Positions 36,401-46,439 of a stretch of DNA of 64,000 bases are shown one piece after another. The notes below the pieces were generated by a model, which saw only the letters and a program-made list of their open reading frames with translations, was not told the DNA's origin and did not search any database. This stretch comes from Nyssa sinensis. Its lineage: Eukaryota; Streptophyta; Magnoliopsida; Cornales; Nyssaceae. Both the position numbers and the translations under genes were made by a program. Within the stretch, counting starts at the first letter, position 1. Every line of letters starts with the position of its first letter. The stretch is from NCBI GenBank assembly GCA_008638375.1, contig CM018046.1, positions 40,787,706 through 40,851,705 on the forward strand, given 5' to 3'.

Positions 36401-39400
36401 ATAGGCTTAGTTAAAAAAAAAAGGGAGTTTAGAGTCCAAAACAAGGGAAAATAGCCTCCAAGGTCCAAAATAGCAAAACATAGTCTTCAATAACATTGTT
36501 CTTCAAGGATTGCACTCCTTACCAGTACCTGCATCTAGTAGGGGTCAATATAACAATCTCAGTAGGAGAAATTTAAACAAGGGTAAGAACATGGGGTGCT
36601 TTGTGTATGCCTATGCCCATGTGGTGTCACACAAGTGTTCACTGAGTATATGATCACTACAAGAGAATGAATCAATAAAGAGTAATCTTTCACATATTAC
36701 ACTCATAATCACCAAGTAAATTCATAGAGAAAAAGTTCATTAATAGAAATTCCATGATTCATTTAAGTCTTTCCAATTATAAAATTTCCTTTATCAACTC
36801 TCAAGTCTCAATCCCAAGACTATTTTCCTAGTCGGCCTACGGTAAGTCTTGTGTGCTTTACGGGCTACTAACCCGATGGAGACATACAACTACCTACGCG
36901 GGTTTACGACTTGCAAGCTGATGGGAGATACCATCCCGACCACAATATCAAACTCTGGGTAAATGAAATCTCACTACACTCAAGAGCACCCAAAAGATGC
37001 ATCCCATCTCTAACCCAATAATCATCACTTTCCAAGTTTCTATTCTCATCATTCCAAGATTATATCATCAACATTTATGTTCACAATTCATAATAATTTC
37101 ATCAATATAATTAACCATTCATATAGTTGTGAGTAAACATCATTTTCCAACATAAATAGTCACAGAGGAATTTTTACAAACTACTAGTAAGCAAGAAGTA
37201 ACTTCATGTATATAGTGTATAAACCCGCATTATCAATCCACCATGCATATCATTTCGTAAAGTAACCGGGAGTTATATAGACATCAAGATAGCATAACAA
37301 GAATGTATCCAATACATGAACATTCAATATGTATGCAACATATATCCTAATATGCACAAATGAACAATTTTATAGCAAGAGATGAGGTAAATATATGATA
37401 AACTTATTTACATATGTTCTATACCTAGGTTTAGAAATTCTTTCAATCTCTTCAAGCTTGATGGAAACCCTAGTTGTATCTTGATGGTTTTTGATGAAAT
37501 CTCCACAAACCCTAATCCAAGGTGATGTTGGTGAGTGTTGTCCCTCTTCAATCTTCAAGTGATGATGAAAAGTGGTGAAGCTTCCATGGAATTTTCCCAA
37601 AATCCCTAGCTTTTCTCCGTCTTGTCTCCCTTTTCTCTCCTTCCTTTCCCTTCTCTCTTTTACGTGAGTTTGTACGTGTGTTTATGGTGTGTAGAGAATT
37701 AGTCTTATAAGACCAAAATAAGACTTGGGGTAAAATCCCCTTTTTGCCATCCCTTTATTGCTTCTCAATTCTTTTAATTCCCATAACCCTTTTGGTATTT
37801 TCCCTTAACCTTTTATTTTCTTATCATTTTCATTATTATTATTATCGACATTTTATATTTGTAAATTAGAAATATTTCCAGGGTCTTTATAGCACTTTTG
37901 AATGAAGACGATAAAATGATGTTGAGAGGGGGAGAATGGAACCCCCCCCCCTTCCTCCCCCCGGCATTGTTTTTCTTCCCCCATTTTCCTTGGAAAGAGA
38001 GGCTTCTTTTTTTTGTTTTTTGGGGTCCTTTTTCATGGGATATGGATGGTTTTCTTTTATGGAGCTTCTACAGAATATTTATCTCTTCTGTATGAGAGAG
38101 CTGTGAATTAACTAGATTTATGAAACAAATTATTTCTTCATTTTTTAACTGGCCTGCAAGCATTGTTGGACCTGGACCAGTTGGTTGAACCGGCAGACTG
38201 GCTAGTCCACCAGTCCAGCTAAGTAGCAGCACTCCGGATCCTTAACTTAATTCGGGAAAAAAAAAATGCTTGAGGTATGGAGTTGAGGGGAGTTGACCAG
38301 ACAACCTAGCTTTTCTAAACATGTCAGTGACATCACCTGTTTTCCAAGTACTTTTGGTACTTGCAGACTTTAAAGTCTCTGCAAACTGGATGCGTCAGCT
38401 GAATAAATTTGTGATTTAATCAGTTTACCAGTGGCCTGGCCTTCAAAAGTGCTTTGATGGCTGATTGGTTTTTGCTATCTATGCTTCGGGGTTGGCCCCA
38501 GAAATGGGGTTGTGAAAACTTGGAGCCAGGGCTTGTTTCTAGCAGTTTAAATTTATTGCATGTTCAGGTTTTATTACATTTGAAAATTTGTAAATGCATG
38601 TGGAACCTATAAGCGTGGTTTCTTTCTATTGAGGGGTTCTGAATTGGATTTTAAGTATTGGAGCTATTTAATACCACAGTATGACACTTCAAGTTTATAT
38701 GTTTAGCTTAATTATTCTATTTGTACCTAGCTACGCTGTTTGTTAATTTTGACCTAGCACTGTGTGATCTGTGGGAGCATATAAGCTCATGTTTTCCATC
38801 AACCTTTATCATAAGTGACAAGAAGCTGATACTTGTTAGCTGTCTTCTTTTTGCCCAGGGCATTGGATTCCTTAACGATCCACGCAGGCTTAATGTTGCA
38901 CTCACGCGTGCCCGTTATGGTATTGTCATCTTGGGGAACCCTAAAGTTCTGAGCAAACAACCGCTATGGAATGGCTTGTTGACACACTACAAGGTATCAC
39001 ATTATTTGTTCTGTAATATTGTTTCTGGAGGGATCTATAGTTAGGGTTTTTATGTGAACATTACTGGTCTCTGCTGGAATATGTTTTGGGTAGTTGATGC
39101 TGGCGCAGTAGGTGAAATTTTGCAAAAATGCTGTTTTGACATTGGAGCTCCAAATTGTTCACTGGTCAACTCATCCTGGCTGTCGACCTTCTTGGTTTGA
39201 AGGCCATAAGAATGATTTGGCGGCGTTTTAGTTGACATACTGATTCCAGAGTCGTAAGCCACTTATTCTACATATTAATTTGGCCTCCACACCCCCCCCC
39301 CCTCTCTCCCCCTTCCTCTTTTTAGGAGCACGAGTGCTTGGTAGAAGGTCCTTTGAATAACTTAAAGCAAAGTATGGTTCAATTTCAGAAGCCCAAAAAG

Positions 39401-39822
39401 GTATGTCATTGAACAGAGTTTTTTTTTTTTTTTTCCTTTTGTTTTTTATTGTTTGAATTAATGTGAACTGATAAAAAAATGTTTGAATTAATGTACGCTA
39501 TGAATCATCAGTTGAGGACACTTTAAAGTGATTTTATTGTTCATATGAAACAGATCTACAATGATCGCAGACTTTTCTTCGGTGGTGGACCTGGAATAGT
39601 GCCTAATGATACTATTGTCTCTGTTGCCTCGTCAAGCCCAAATTCTGATAGAAGGAGCAGTCGTTCTAGGGGTATGTTAATTGCTGGCATATTTGATCCC
39701 TAGATTGTTTCTAGCTTTCAAATCTACCTTTGACAATTGCATATGATATGCATTTGGTTACACGTCATAGGATTATACCCAGTAACAATATTATCATAAA
39801 AGTGTACAGATTCTTTGTTCTG

Positions 39823-39871
<49 letters not shown>

Positions 39872-42116
39872 ATATATATATATATATTTATGATGGAGTC
39901 CTGCAAACCACAGTTCCTTTGGGCGTGTAATTGTCCGAGTAAACTCTGGATACACGACCCCCACGTCCCAAAACCGCATATGGGGTAAGCTAAAGCATGC
40001 TTGGGGAACTCTTGTGGACATAGTTCTTTATTCTCAAGGTCTTACCAGCTGAACTAACCGCCAGGGGTGGTTCTATTTCATTCTTATTTGAGCTATTGTC
40101 ATTATGAGGATTGTACTTTGAGATGTGAGCAAGGATGCTTACTTTTCTGAACACAGGTTCTAATATGCCATCTGGCCCACCTAATGGTACCCACAAGCCT
40201 GGAGTATACCCCGCTGGTTATCCGATGCCTCGGGTTCCTATTCCACCATATCATGGTGGCCCCCCTTCTCAGCCATATGCCATTCCAACTCGTGGAGCTG
40301 TACATGGACCTGTTGGAGCAGTTCCTCATGTTCCTCAACCAGGAAACCGCGGTTTTGGGGCTGGGCGAGGCAATGGTGGTGCTCCCATTGGCAGTCATCT
40401 TCCACACCAGCAAGGCTCCCAGCAACCTATTGGAGGTCTTGGGTCAACTTTCAACTTTCCTTCTCTAGAGAATCCAAATAGCCAGCCATCTGTGGGTGGA
40501 CCACTATCTCAACCCGGATTCGTGTCTAATGTTTGTACTCATTTTCATTATTGTTGTTATTATTTAATCTCCATACCTCCATTCCATTTCAATATGTTTG
40601 AATCCTGAATTTTTTTGTTTTATATGATAGATGACAGTCCAAGGACCAAGCCATGCTTTTCGTGATGGGTTCTCTATTGGGGGCATGTCTCAGGTATCTG
40701 ATTCTGTGAAGATCAACTTGTTTGTTTCCACTATTGGTTGTTGATTTTAATTTGTTGAAAGTTACTCTATCAACCTTCTATCAGGATTTCTTGGGTGATG
40801 ACTTCAAAAGCCAGGGATCACATGTTCCATATAATATTGCTGACTTCTCCACACAGGTACAAGTCACAGTACACTTAGCACACCCATGCATTCTACCTTA
40901 TGTCCTTTGATTTGTTTTTTTCTAACAAGGAAATAAAAGTATTTATGCTATTTTTTGTTAATTTATGATACCACCAATAATTTTAAATGTTGACATGTTA
41001 TTGTCTTGCTATGCAGGCTTCTCAAGGTGGATATGCTGTCGATTATGTAACACAGGGAGCACAAGCTGGGTTCCCAGGAAGCTTTTTAAATCAGAACTCG
41101 CAAGCTGGATATTCTCGCTTTGGTACAGGAAACGATTTCATGTCTCAGGTTTGTACAGGAACTGAATAGGAAAGATAATCAAATGTAATACAAACCTCAG
41201 AGAAGAAACTCTTTTTTTAAAAAGAAAGATATCGATTTATGGATTGTGTTTGTTTTCAATGAGGTCTTGTTACACCCGTAAGCCACTCCCTTGGCCAAGT
41301 TCCAAAAAAAAAAATTTTCATCGAGCCTCAGAGAATGAACACTAAAGACAATAAAAACTGTAACTGCATCCCTATAAATAATGTCTATCATACTACCAGT
41401 ATACTTTTTTTTTATAATCTAAGTATCCCCCACCCTCTCGGTTTATGAGTGGCCAAAGACTAATTTTGGAGTTGTCAAGTATACTGGTAGTATACTTGAC
41501 ATACTCAAAGTTGCCAGGCTATGATATGTTTTCCCCTTTCATTGTTATTTTGGGTCTCACTCTATTGAACTGCTACGACAGGACTACATGGCTCATGGGT
41601 CACAAGGTCTGTTTACACAAGTTGGATTCAATGATCCGTCACAGGATGATGCTTCACAGAGCCACTTTGGTGTGGCCAATGCCAACCCTCTTCAGTCTCA
41701 GGTTTCATTATTTCCGGCTTTTGGTTGAAAGAGATTTTTTTTTAGAGAAAATTATCATAGTGGCTAGATGTGAGGCCTGTCCAACAAATGAAGTCCACTG
41801 AACTGCCAAATTTGTTCTCTCTGCCTGATTTCAAACAAATTTTCAGTCTGGGAGGACTTTGCTTGTTGCCAGTTATTATTTTTGCATCCATTTTCTTTGT
41901 TAATATTTTCCATCTTCCTAAGGTTTATTAACTGGTTATGCCTCTACTTCGAATAGTCTGTAAGCGTTTTAAGCTTTTTTACAGGGCTTGTTGAATCCTC
42001 TATACTCCCAGCCCTTCACGCACTACAACACACAGCCAATGAACTTGCAGGCCCCGCAGCAGCAGCCCCAGCAGGGCCAGAGCTCCCAAAATCAGAAACT
42101 TCACTACAATGGTTGA
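18448..42116 (+). CDS. UPF1: UPF1, ATP-dependent RNA helicase of nonsense-mediated mRNA decay (29 coding exons)
   Basis: UPF1 is the central superfamily-1 helicase of NMD. It binds mRNA in the cytoplasm, is activated by UPF2 through its Cys/His domain, and is phosphorylated at SQ/TQ sites. I could place 29 coding exons, all bounded by GT-AG introns and phase-consistent, giving about 1271 aa, close to other plant UPF1 proteins. Order: acidic and Gly-rich N-terminus starting [13 protein letters not shown] zinc domain, helicase core with QGPPGTGKT (about 506-514), DEST (653-656), [11 protein letters not shown] (843-853) and VALTRAR (878-884), then a Gln/Gly/Pro-rich, SQ/TQ-rich tail ending HYNG. 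The ATG at 18448 has no upstream in-frame ATG in the leader. Oddity: exon 1 and exon 3 each contain one extra base that breaks the frame. Everything else is intact, so a consensus error is likelier than decay. Exon lists are in the entries that follow. Confidence 0.96.
18977..22671 (+). other. UPF1 intron 1 (3.7 kb) with T-rich tract and a SINE
   Basis: No coding sequence. 21170-22170 is strongly T-rich on the + strand, producing long spurious Phe/Leu-rich frames. A short tRNA-derived SINE-like piece lies near the 3' end (22495-22590). Confidence 0.7.
22495..22590 (+). mobile_element. tRNA-derived SINE-like element in UPF1 intron 1
   Basis: It contains a B-box-like GGGTTCAAGTCTC and a CCACCCCCAAAAGGAGAG segment, and ends in an A-run (GTGAAAAAAAA). 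The structure suits a short SINE; boundaries are approximate and no target duplication was established. Confidence 0.45.
23363..25733 (+). other. UPF1: UPF1 exons 4-9: 1B beta-barrel region
   Basis: Exons 23363-23413, 23659-23751, 23933-24028, 24281-24331, 24424-24542 and 25625-25733. They encode [17 protein letters not shown], the 1B domain ([69 protein letters not shown]), then [12 protein letters not shown] and [17 protein letters not shown] leading to the helicase. Exon 8 ends in GG and exon 9 begins with C, joining the Gly codon before YIYHH. All frames agree with no indel. Confidence 0.93.
25335..25450 (-). mobile_element. Dispersed repeat tail in UPF1 intron 8
   Basis: In reverse orientation this carries the same module as 6790-6857 and 26698-26817: a GGGCGCC-like block facing TTACTTATC and an A/T run (here TTTTTGATAAGTAG..GGCGCCCAAGGGGG). 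It is probably the 3' end of a SINE or LINE family; the full element was not delimited. Confidence 0.45.
25734..27480 (+). other. UPF1 intron 9 with repeat pieces
   Basis: About 1.75 kb. It contains a CT microsatellite (26151-26175) and a dispersed-repeat piece at 26698-26817, with two CCCCCCTTGGGC/CCCCCCTCAGG-type blocks and an ACTTATCCAAAAAAAA tail. No coding sequence. Confidence 0.6.
26698..26817 (+). mobile_element. Dispersed repeat tail in UPF1 intron 9
   Basis: Two tandem-like blocks (GGCCCCCCTTGGGCGCTTT and GCCCCCCTCAGGTGCTTT) followed by TAACTTATCCAAAAAAAA. It is related to the copies at 6790 (+), 25335 (-) and 30657 (-). Confidence 0.45.
28630..28741 (+). mobile_element. tRNA-derived SINE
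   Basis: GACCGAGCGTTTCCTTGAGG head, GGGGTTCAAGTCCC (B-box), then AATGGGACAAAGGAGG and a TTATTTAAAAAAAT tail. It is the same family as 29976-30092 on the other strand. Confidence 0.6.
29566..29672 (-). mobile_element. tRNA-derived SINE-like element
   Basis: On the minus strand AAGTTCAAGTCCTGTC resembles a Pol III B-box, followed by GTGAGATGTCCCC and CACTACCTCTCAAAA. It belongs to the same general SINE type as its neighbours but is more diverged. Confidence 0.4.
29976..30092 (-). mobile_element. tRNA-derived SINE
   Basis: The minus strand reads GAGGGGTTCAAGTCCCAATT (B-box), then GGGACATATACTGGGTGTG and a TTACCTATCAAAAA tail. It is close to the copy at 28630-28741, which supports a real repeat family. 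Confidence 0.6.
30657..30740 (-). mobile_element. Dispersed repeat tail in UPF1 intron 13
   Basis: TTTTTTGATAAGTAAATGC, an A-run, then CGACCAAGGGGGATGC: reverse-oriented version of the TTACTTATCAAAA tail family also found at 6790, 25335 and 26698. Confidence 0.45.
33889..34780. mobile_element. Non-autonomous hAT-like DNA element in UPF1 intron 20
   Basis: The ends CATAGTTGT and ACAACTATG form a 9-bp perfect terminal inverted repeat. An exact 8-bp duplication, TATGAGAG, flanks the element at 33881-33888 and 34781-34788, the hallmark size for hAT transposition. The interior (892 bp) has no transposase frame. Both ends carry GCCTAGGC-like motifs (GCGCCCC..CGCCTAGGCAATG near the left, CCTAGGCAG..GCCTAGGG near the right), and the centre is AT-rich. 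Confidence 0.8.
35274..37891. mobile_element. Candidate solo LTR in UPF1 intron 20
   Basis: Starts TGTCACGACCCGGGCC and ends GGGTCTTTATA, a pair of termini typical of large plant Ty3-gypsy LTRs (here with TA for the usual CA). Flanks GCAAT (35269-35273) and GCACT (37892-37896) look like a 5-bp target duplication with one change. The interior has repeated GCGGACGTCCGG-like motifs (35820-36130) and no gag or pol. An alternative is another kind of non-autonomous element. Confidence 0.5.
39817..39886 (+). repeat. Compound (CT)n(TA)n microsatellite, UPF1 intron 23
   Basis: A long CT run followed directly by TATATA. It produces spurious Ser/Leu and Arg/Glu open frames on the two strands. Confidence 0.9.
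39905..40072 (-). mobile_element. tRNA-derived SINE-like element, UPF1 intron 23
   Basis: The minus strand reads GCGGTTAGTTCAGCTGGTAA, an A-box-like tRNA head, and continues through GACCTTGAGAATAAAG, CACAAGAGTTCCCCAAGC and GGTCGTGTATCCAGAGTTTAC. Its end is near 39905. A-tail and target duplication were not established. Confidence 0.45.
41474..41500. repeat. Perfect 12-bp-arm hairpin in UPF1 intron 27
   Basis: GTCAAGTATACT, loop GGT, then AGTATACTTGAC. A related half (ACTACCAGTATACTTT) occurs 75 bases upstream at 41393-41408. It could be a small MITE remnant or a chance palindrome. Confidence 0.75.
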
Positions 42117-42990
42117 AGAGAGAGAGAGGGGATTGTATTCTTGATGGGTTATAGTCTTTGCATCCAGCAACTTGGTTTGTGCTGTCATGTGTGCCCATTT
42201 TATCTGCATTGAGATGCAGAAGGGTATGTCAATAATTGAGGCCGGTTTGATAACACAACCCTCATAAGTTGATTCTGAATTATTGGAATCAGATAGTTTG
42301 AGTTGGCCAAGAAGGCCTTGGGTCTCGGAGCAAACACGGCGGCACATCCAGGGCTGAGAAGGAAAAGGATAACCCCAATTATCTTCTTGAAGTTTTGTAT
42401 TGGTTTAAGAGAAGGTAAAATCGTTGTGGGAGAGAGCATTACATGGCATGATTTGGTCGGAAGGGTTGGGTCACTGAGGAAATAGATACATCTGGGTAAT
42501 ATAGGTGGAAAACCCATTATTCACACAGAAGCAGCTACAACTGTAATTTTTGTACAGCATGCCGGGGAAAGTCGCCCTACCCTTTCAGCTCTTATTGACA
42601 TGTAATTAGACTCTACATTATTATTAAATAGACGATGATGATATCTTAATGGTGCTCTAGGTGCGAGCTGACCTATTAGACTAAGTAGGTATATATGGAT
42701 GTGTTATATTTTGATTTTAATGAGATTGGTTTGCCTTTGATGTTTTATTTGGGTGTGTTACTTCCCAGGTCAAAGTAATGGATTGTCTTGCTGAAAGCAT
42801 TGTGTTAATAAGAGTGAATAATAATGAGATTACTTTGTTATGGAGTATTCAAGTTGATTTTTGGCATCAATATTTCTAGCCAGTGTAGATTCTCTCTGTG
42901 AATGTGCATTCACGCTCATGTTTGTGTGAATTGTATTCTGCATTTTGGTTAGTTGTGAAAGTGATCAATGAAGCTTTGTTGCAACAAGAA
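42117..42990 (+). other. UPF1: Probable UPF1 3' UTR and downstream sequence
   Basis: Follows the UPF1 stop. Less AT-rich than the region beyond, and without a coding frame. The mRNA end cannot be fixed from sequence; AATAAT- and TTAAAT-type signals near 42620 and 42820 are candidates. Confidence 0.4.
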
Positions 42991-43030
42991 AATTCCTCGT
43001 AGTATAGTGGTTTTAGACTTGCCGGGCAGC
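42991..43030 (+). tRNA. tRNA-Asp-like 5' fragment (not a functional tRNA)
   Basis: TTCCTCGTAGTATAGTGGTTTTAG resembles the acceptor and D-arm of eukaryotic tRNA-Asp, including the A-box TAGTATAGTGG. No anticodon arm or B-box (GGTTCGANNCC) follows. It is a fragment or a SINE head. Confidence 0.3.
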
Positions 43031-43079
43031 GAGCGGCTGTAATGCCCACACAAGCACTAGCACTAGTGGGTTTCTCTAG

Positions 43080-44700
43080 AATGACTTAAGAGGGCTTTTA
43101 TATTGGTAATGTTCAGAGGTGGTGAATGTCTTGATCCGTTTATTTACCTGTCTTAATCTGTTTATTTAGTTTGTGGGTTATAAATGGGTTGGATAATAAG
43201 GAACTCGCTAATTTAGTGGGTTAATATGAGTTAATAAGGCACTTGCTAATTTAGTGGGTTAATATGAGTTGAATATGAGTGTTTCACGGGTTGAAAATAA
43301 AAAATAATAAAATAGTATAAGAATATATATATATATATATATTTATATTTTTAATTTGGAAAGAACAAAATATTAAAACATATACAATAGATTATAAAGT
43401 AAAATTAATATTTAGAGAATATAATTCAACATTACCATATATATAAACAAAACACAAATCAAAACTTTGTGATTCAAAATAAGTTGAATTGGTTTTTGGT
43501 AGGAGCTTTGAATATTATTTTTTTTCATAAACAATAATTGACATATACAAATCACATTAGAGAGATACATGTACAAAAATATGAATTTATCTTATTAGTT
43601 TATATTAATTATCATGAAAAAAATAAAATTTCTTATCACTACTTAAATACATAAAAAAATTAAGTATATATATATAATGGTATATATATGTAGATTACAT
43701 TATATATATAGCAGTATTACATATATACATTAAGTATATATGTAATATATATTAACTATATATATATTATACTAGTTATCTATATAATTATAACATATAT
43801 TAATTATCTACAAATATATATATATATATATATATATATGATTATTTATTGAAGTTGACGATGCATGGAAGCAAGTTGACGTTTTGATCTTTAACACTTG
43901 GCTTTGGTGGTATCGCAGAGGACTTAAACAACCGTATGCATGAATTAAAATGGCATGCATGTAATGATCACAACCTTTTTTTTTTCTTCTTAATGCGTGC
44001 TAATCTTCTTGTATTCGGGTTGGCCTAACCAGTATTTGACCTGTTTAATTACGGGTCAAATATGGGTTCAAACCGTTTTGACCTAACCCATTTTTAATCA
44101 GTTCAATCCGTTCATTTTGTTAGGCCTGATATATATTTAATGTTGAAATAAATTATATTACCTCGAGAAGGTTGATTTTTTTTATTTTATATTTTTTAGG
44201 ATTAGATTACTCAATTTTGATGTAGAACAAGTTGTTGAAGTCTTTTAGAAGTAATGGTAGTGCTCCACTAGTAGACATAATTTAATTTAATTTTTTCCTT
44301 TTGTTTCCAATAAAAGTCGAAGTTATTCATCCCAAAGAATTTTATGGTAGAAACAAAAGAAATTTATGTATTGACAATGATTGAAAGTTTTTTTTTCATT
44401 ATGAGATATCTGTAAATAACTTTCATTTGGTCTTTCTTGGATGCTAATATCTTAATATTGTCACTTGCATTATTCTTTCAAAGCTTGAAGTGGCAAACTT
44501 TAGGTAGTGTTTTGTTTCTAAAAATAAGTTAGGTAGCGGGTCAAATTCAGGTTGACGCGACCTATTAATGACTCGATCCGTATTCGACCCGATCAATTCG
44601 GATCAAATATGAATTTAATCCATTTATAACCCGACTCGTTTACAATCCTGCCAAATTCACCCAACCAACCAATTTTGTCTGGCCTAGTAAAGTTTATACA
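43080..44700. repeat. AT-rich region with degenerate inverted ends and (TA)n arrays
   Basis: GGGTTATAAATGGGTTGGAT near 43176 faces AATCCATTTATAACCCGACTC near 44618, an imperfect inverted pair. Such CCCGAC/GGGTCAAAT motifs (also at 44050-44110) are common near the ends of degenerate plant DNA transposons. The interior has a 40-bp direct duplication (43201-43272) and long (TA)n runs (43660-43840). Boundaries and family are uncertain. Confidence 0.3.
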
Positions 44701-45387
44701 ATAATCCTATCCTCACTTTTTTATTTTAGCTAAAGTCTTTATCTATTGATGTGGATACTCATTCAACAGAGTCATTTCAGCCGACTTAAAACTAAATAAA
44801 ATTCATCTAAATTCCTTTCAAATTTTGATGCAGAACTCGCTAGTAATTAATTACTGAATTGACTAAGAACTGGGTGTTTAACTATTTAACACTTGATACC
44901 ACTTGAGTTTTAGTGTTGGTTGAAATAACTTTAGTGAGTAGATATTTTGGTAAAATAAGAAAGTAAGAATAATATTATTCATGTTTATAAATGTGTTTTT
45001 AAATAGCATAAAAAGTTTTTATGATCATTTAAATCAAATTTTTACACACGTTATATATTTTAAATTAAAATATTATTGTAACATTATTCATATTATATGT
45101 TTGAATTTGATCTATATTATTATTATGAAAATCTTCTATATGATACTAAAACTTTCTATTTTCTTGAAGAGACGTTTTTTCTTAAATTTTCATTCAACGT
45201 TTTTCATTAGGATACAAAGCAAGGGTAATGTTTTACTGTGTGCTCACCCTTGTATATGAGATAAAACCGGCCGTTTATAAAGCCAACGAGTAGATCTCAC
45301 TTTTTATGAGAGGACGGCAGTACGTGAGACGGGCATTAAATCATTTTCCAACAATGCAAATGCCAACTGCAACTGCAGTGGTGTTGA
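44701..45387. other. Intergenic sequence 3' of the methyltransferase gene
   Basis: AT-rich, with no feature I can support. The last 150 bases probably include the 3' end of the minus-strand methyltransferase transcript. Confidence 0.5.
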
Positions 45388-46074
45388 TCACTCTTTTAAA
45401 GCCTCATAGACTTGATTGGGAGGAACCAGGAGAAAAACAGCAAACACCTCCGAAGTGTCATCTGTCTCCGATGATGATGATGAAACAGATTCACTGAGTT
45501 GACTCGGCAACTCAATCACTCCGAATCCTTCACTCACTAACACATTCAAGCACTCACTTGTCCACGGCCGAACCTCACTCGCCGCCCACGCCACCGTCTC
45601 CTTCCCGCACACCATCTTCAGTGTCTTCGCCAGCGCCGCCATCTCAGTCGTGCCAAAAAACACGTCCGACATTAAAACCAAGCCCACCTCCCCCAACTCC
45701 CCGAGTCGACTCGGAAAGTCGTCCGACCCCCAGACGAGTTGGGTTACCTCGACTCGGTCTCCGAGGCCGTTGGCCTCAACGTTCTTTTTCAAGCAGGGAA
45801 CTAACTGTTCAACGTCGGTCAAAATGACTCGGCTAGCGCCAAGCAGAGCCGCCGTCAGGCCGGGAAGCCCAGTTCCGGCACCGAGCTCGAGCACAACTTT
45901 GCCTTGGAATTCGAATTCGACTAGGCCCCGAGTCGCCATCCACTCTGACAATACTAAAGCCGAGTCCCATACCCATGACCCAGTGAGTGCTCGGCCGGTG
46001 GCCGAGTCACACACGTTGTCGAGCTCCTGAATCACCAGTTTCCTGCCGGCTATTACTATGTCTTTTATGCTCAT
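45388..46074 (-). CDS. Family-16 protein-lysine methyltransferase-like (METTL21 type), single exon, intact
   Basis: A 228-aa class-I S-adenosylmethionine methyltransferase of the METTL21/methyltransferase-16 family, which trimethylates lysines of chaperones and other proteins in animals; the plant substrate is unknown. Seen: GSWVWDSALVLSEWM (about 32-46, normal N-terminal lead), motif I VLELGAGTGLPG (61-72) for SAM binding, the acidic residue in VILTDVEQ (D87), NVEANGL, and GLVLMSDVFFG (131-141), where the family usually has a D-x-x-Y-like motif and here has Phe. A Ser-rich acidic stretch is near residues 195-205. No intron is needed and the frame is clean, unlike its neighbours. Start ATG at 46074 follows AT-rich 5' sequence. 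Its 5' flank, but not its coding region, is duplicated near 52.44 kb. Confidence 0.88.
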   Translation of the reverse strand: MSIKDIVIAGRKLVIQELDNVCDSATGRALTGSWVWDSALVLSEWMATRGLVEFEFQGKVVLELGAGTGLPGLTAALLGASRVILTDVEQLVPCLKKNVEANGLGDRVEVTQLVWGSDDFPSRLGELGEVGLVLMSDVFFGTTEMAALAKTLKMVCGKETVAWAASEVRPWTSECLNVLVSEGFGVIELPSQLSESVSSSSSETDDTSEVFAVFLLVPPNQVYEALKE

Positions 46075-46439
46075 ATATGTACTTACGGAGGTGTATATAA
46101 ATTGTATTGTGGAACTATATATATTTATATAAATGTATATCTATATATAGGCACCACGCAGTAGCGCCCTTCTGTTGTGTGAAGCCCTGAAAATGGAGGG
46201 AGTTTTTATAGGTGTTAAATGTCTTTTTCTTTTCTCTTGGTGATATAAAAGAATAAAGTTCTTTGAATAACTTTTGACAAACTATAAATAATAAAATAAT
46301 TGAAAAGAAAAGATTCTTAATTATAGATGGGGTTTGGGAATATGTTCTATTCTCGGTTGAGATGTTAGATTGTGTTCATCCACTTGATTAAAATGCCATA
46401 TGCTGGTTCCACTCTGTGCCCCCAAAAAATTTATCAAAG

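Larger units (their letters stand above)
33578..38858 (+). other. UPF1 intron 20 (5.3 kb), expanded by insertions
   Basis: The longest UPF1 intron. About 3.5 kb of its 5.3 kb is the hAT-like element and the candidate solo LTR. It also contains C-run (37946-37955) and T-run tracts. Splice sites remain GT (33578) and AG (38857-38858). Confidence 0.8.
32507..38993 (+). other. UPF1: UPF1 exons 17-21: RecA2 helicase domain
   Basis: Exons 32507-32662, 33112-33225, 33317-33415, 33500-33577 and 38859-38993. Motif IV region [14 protein letters not shown] and [14 protein letters not shown] (exon 17), [15 protein letters not shown] (18), [18 protein letters not shown] (19), motif [22 protein letters not shown] (20), and motif [18 protein letters not shown] with [14 protein letters not shown] (21). 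Motif VI arginines for ATP hydrolysis are present. Exons 20 and 21 are separated by a 5.3-kb intron carrying two mobile elements. Confidence 0.94.
39326..42116 (+). other. UPF1: UPF1 exons 22-29: C-terminal SQ/TQ-rich tail
   Basis: Exons 39326-39400, 39554-39671, 40157-40530, 40631-40693, 40785-40856, 41017-41148, 41582-41701 and 41985-42116. They encode [34 protein letters not shown], then a Gly/Pro/Gln-rich tail with QPYAIPTRG and GFGAGRG, and many SQ or TQ sites (for example MSQDF, STQAS, NSQAGY, FTQVG, PSQDD, YSQPF, NTQPM). These are candidate sites for a SMG1-type kinase. TGA stop at 42114-42116. Frames agree throughout. Confidence 0.93.

Noticed and set aside
39730..40021. Arg/Glu- or Ser/Leu-repeat frames on both strands
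   Set aside because: They come from the (CT)n(TA)n microsatellite in UPF1 intron 23.
45558..46030. Plus-strand frames of 89 and 126 aa
   Set aside because: Antisense shadows of the intact methyltransferase, created by its GC-rich codons.
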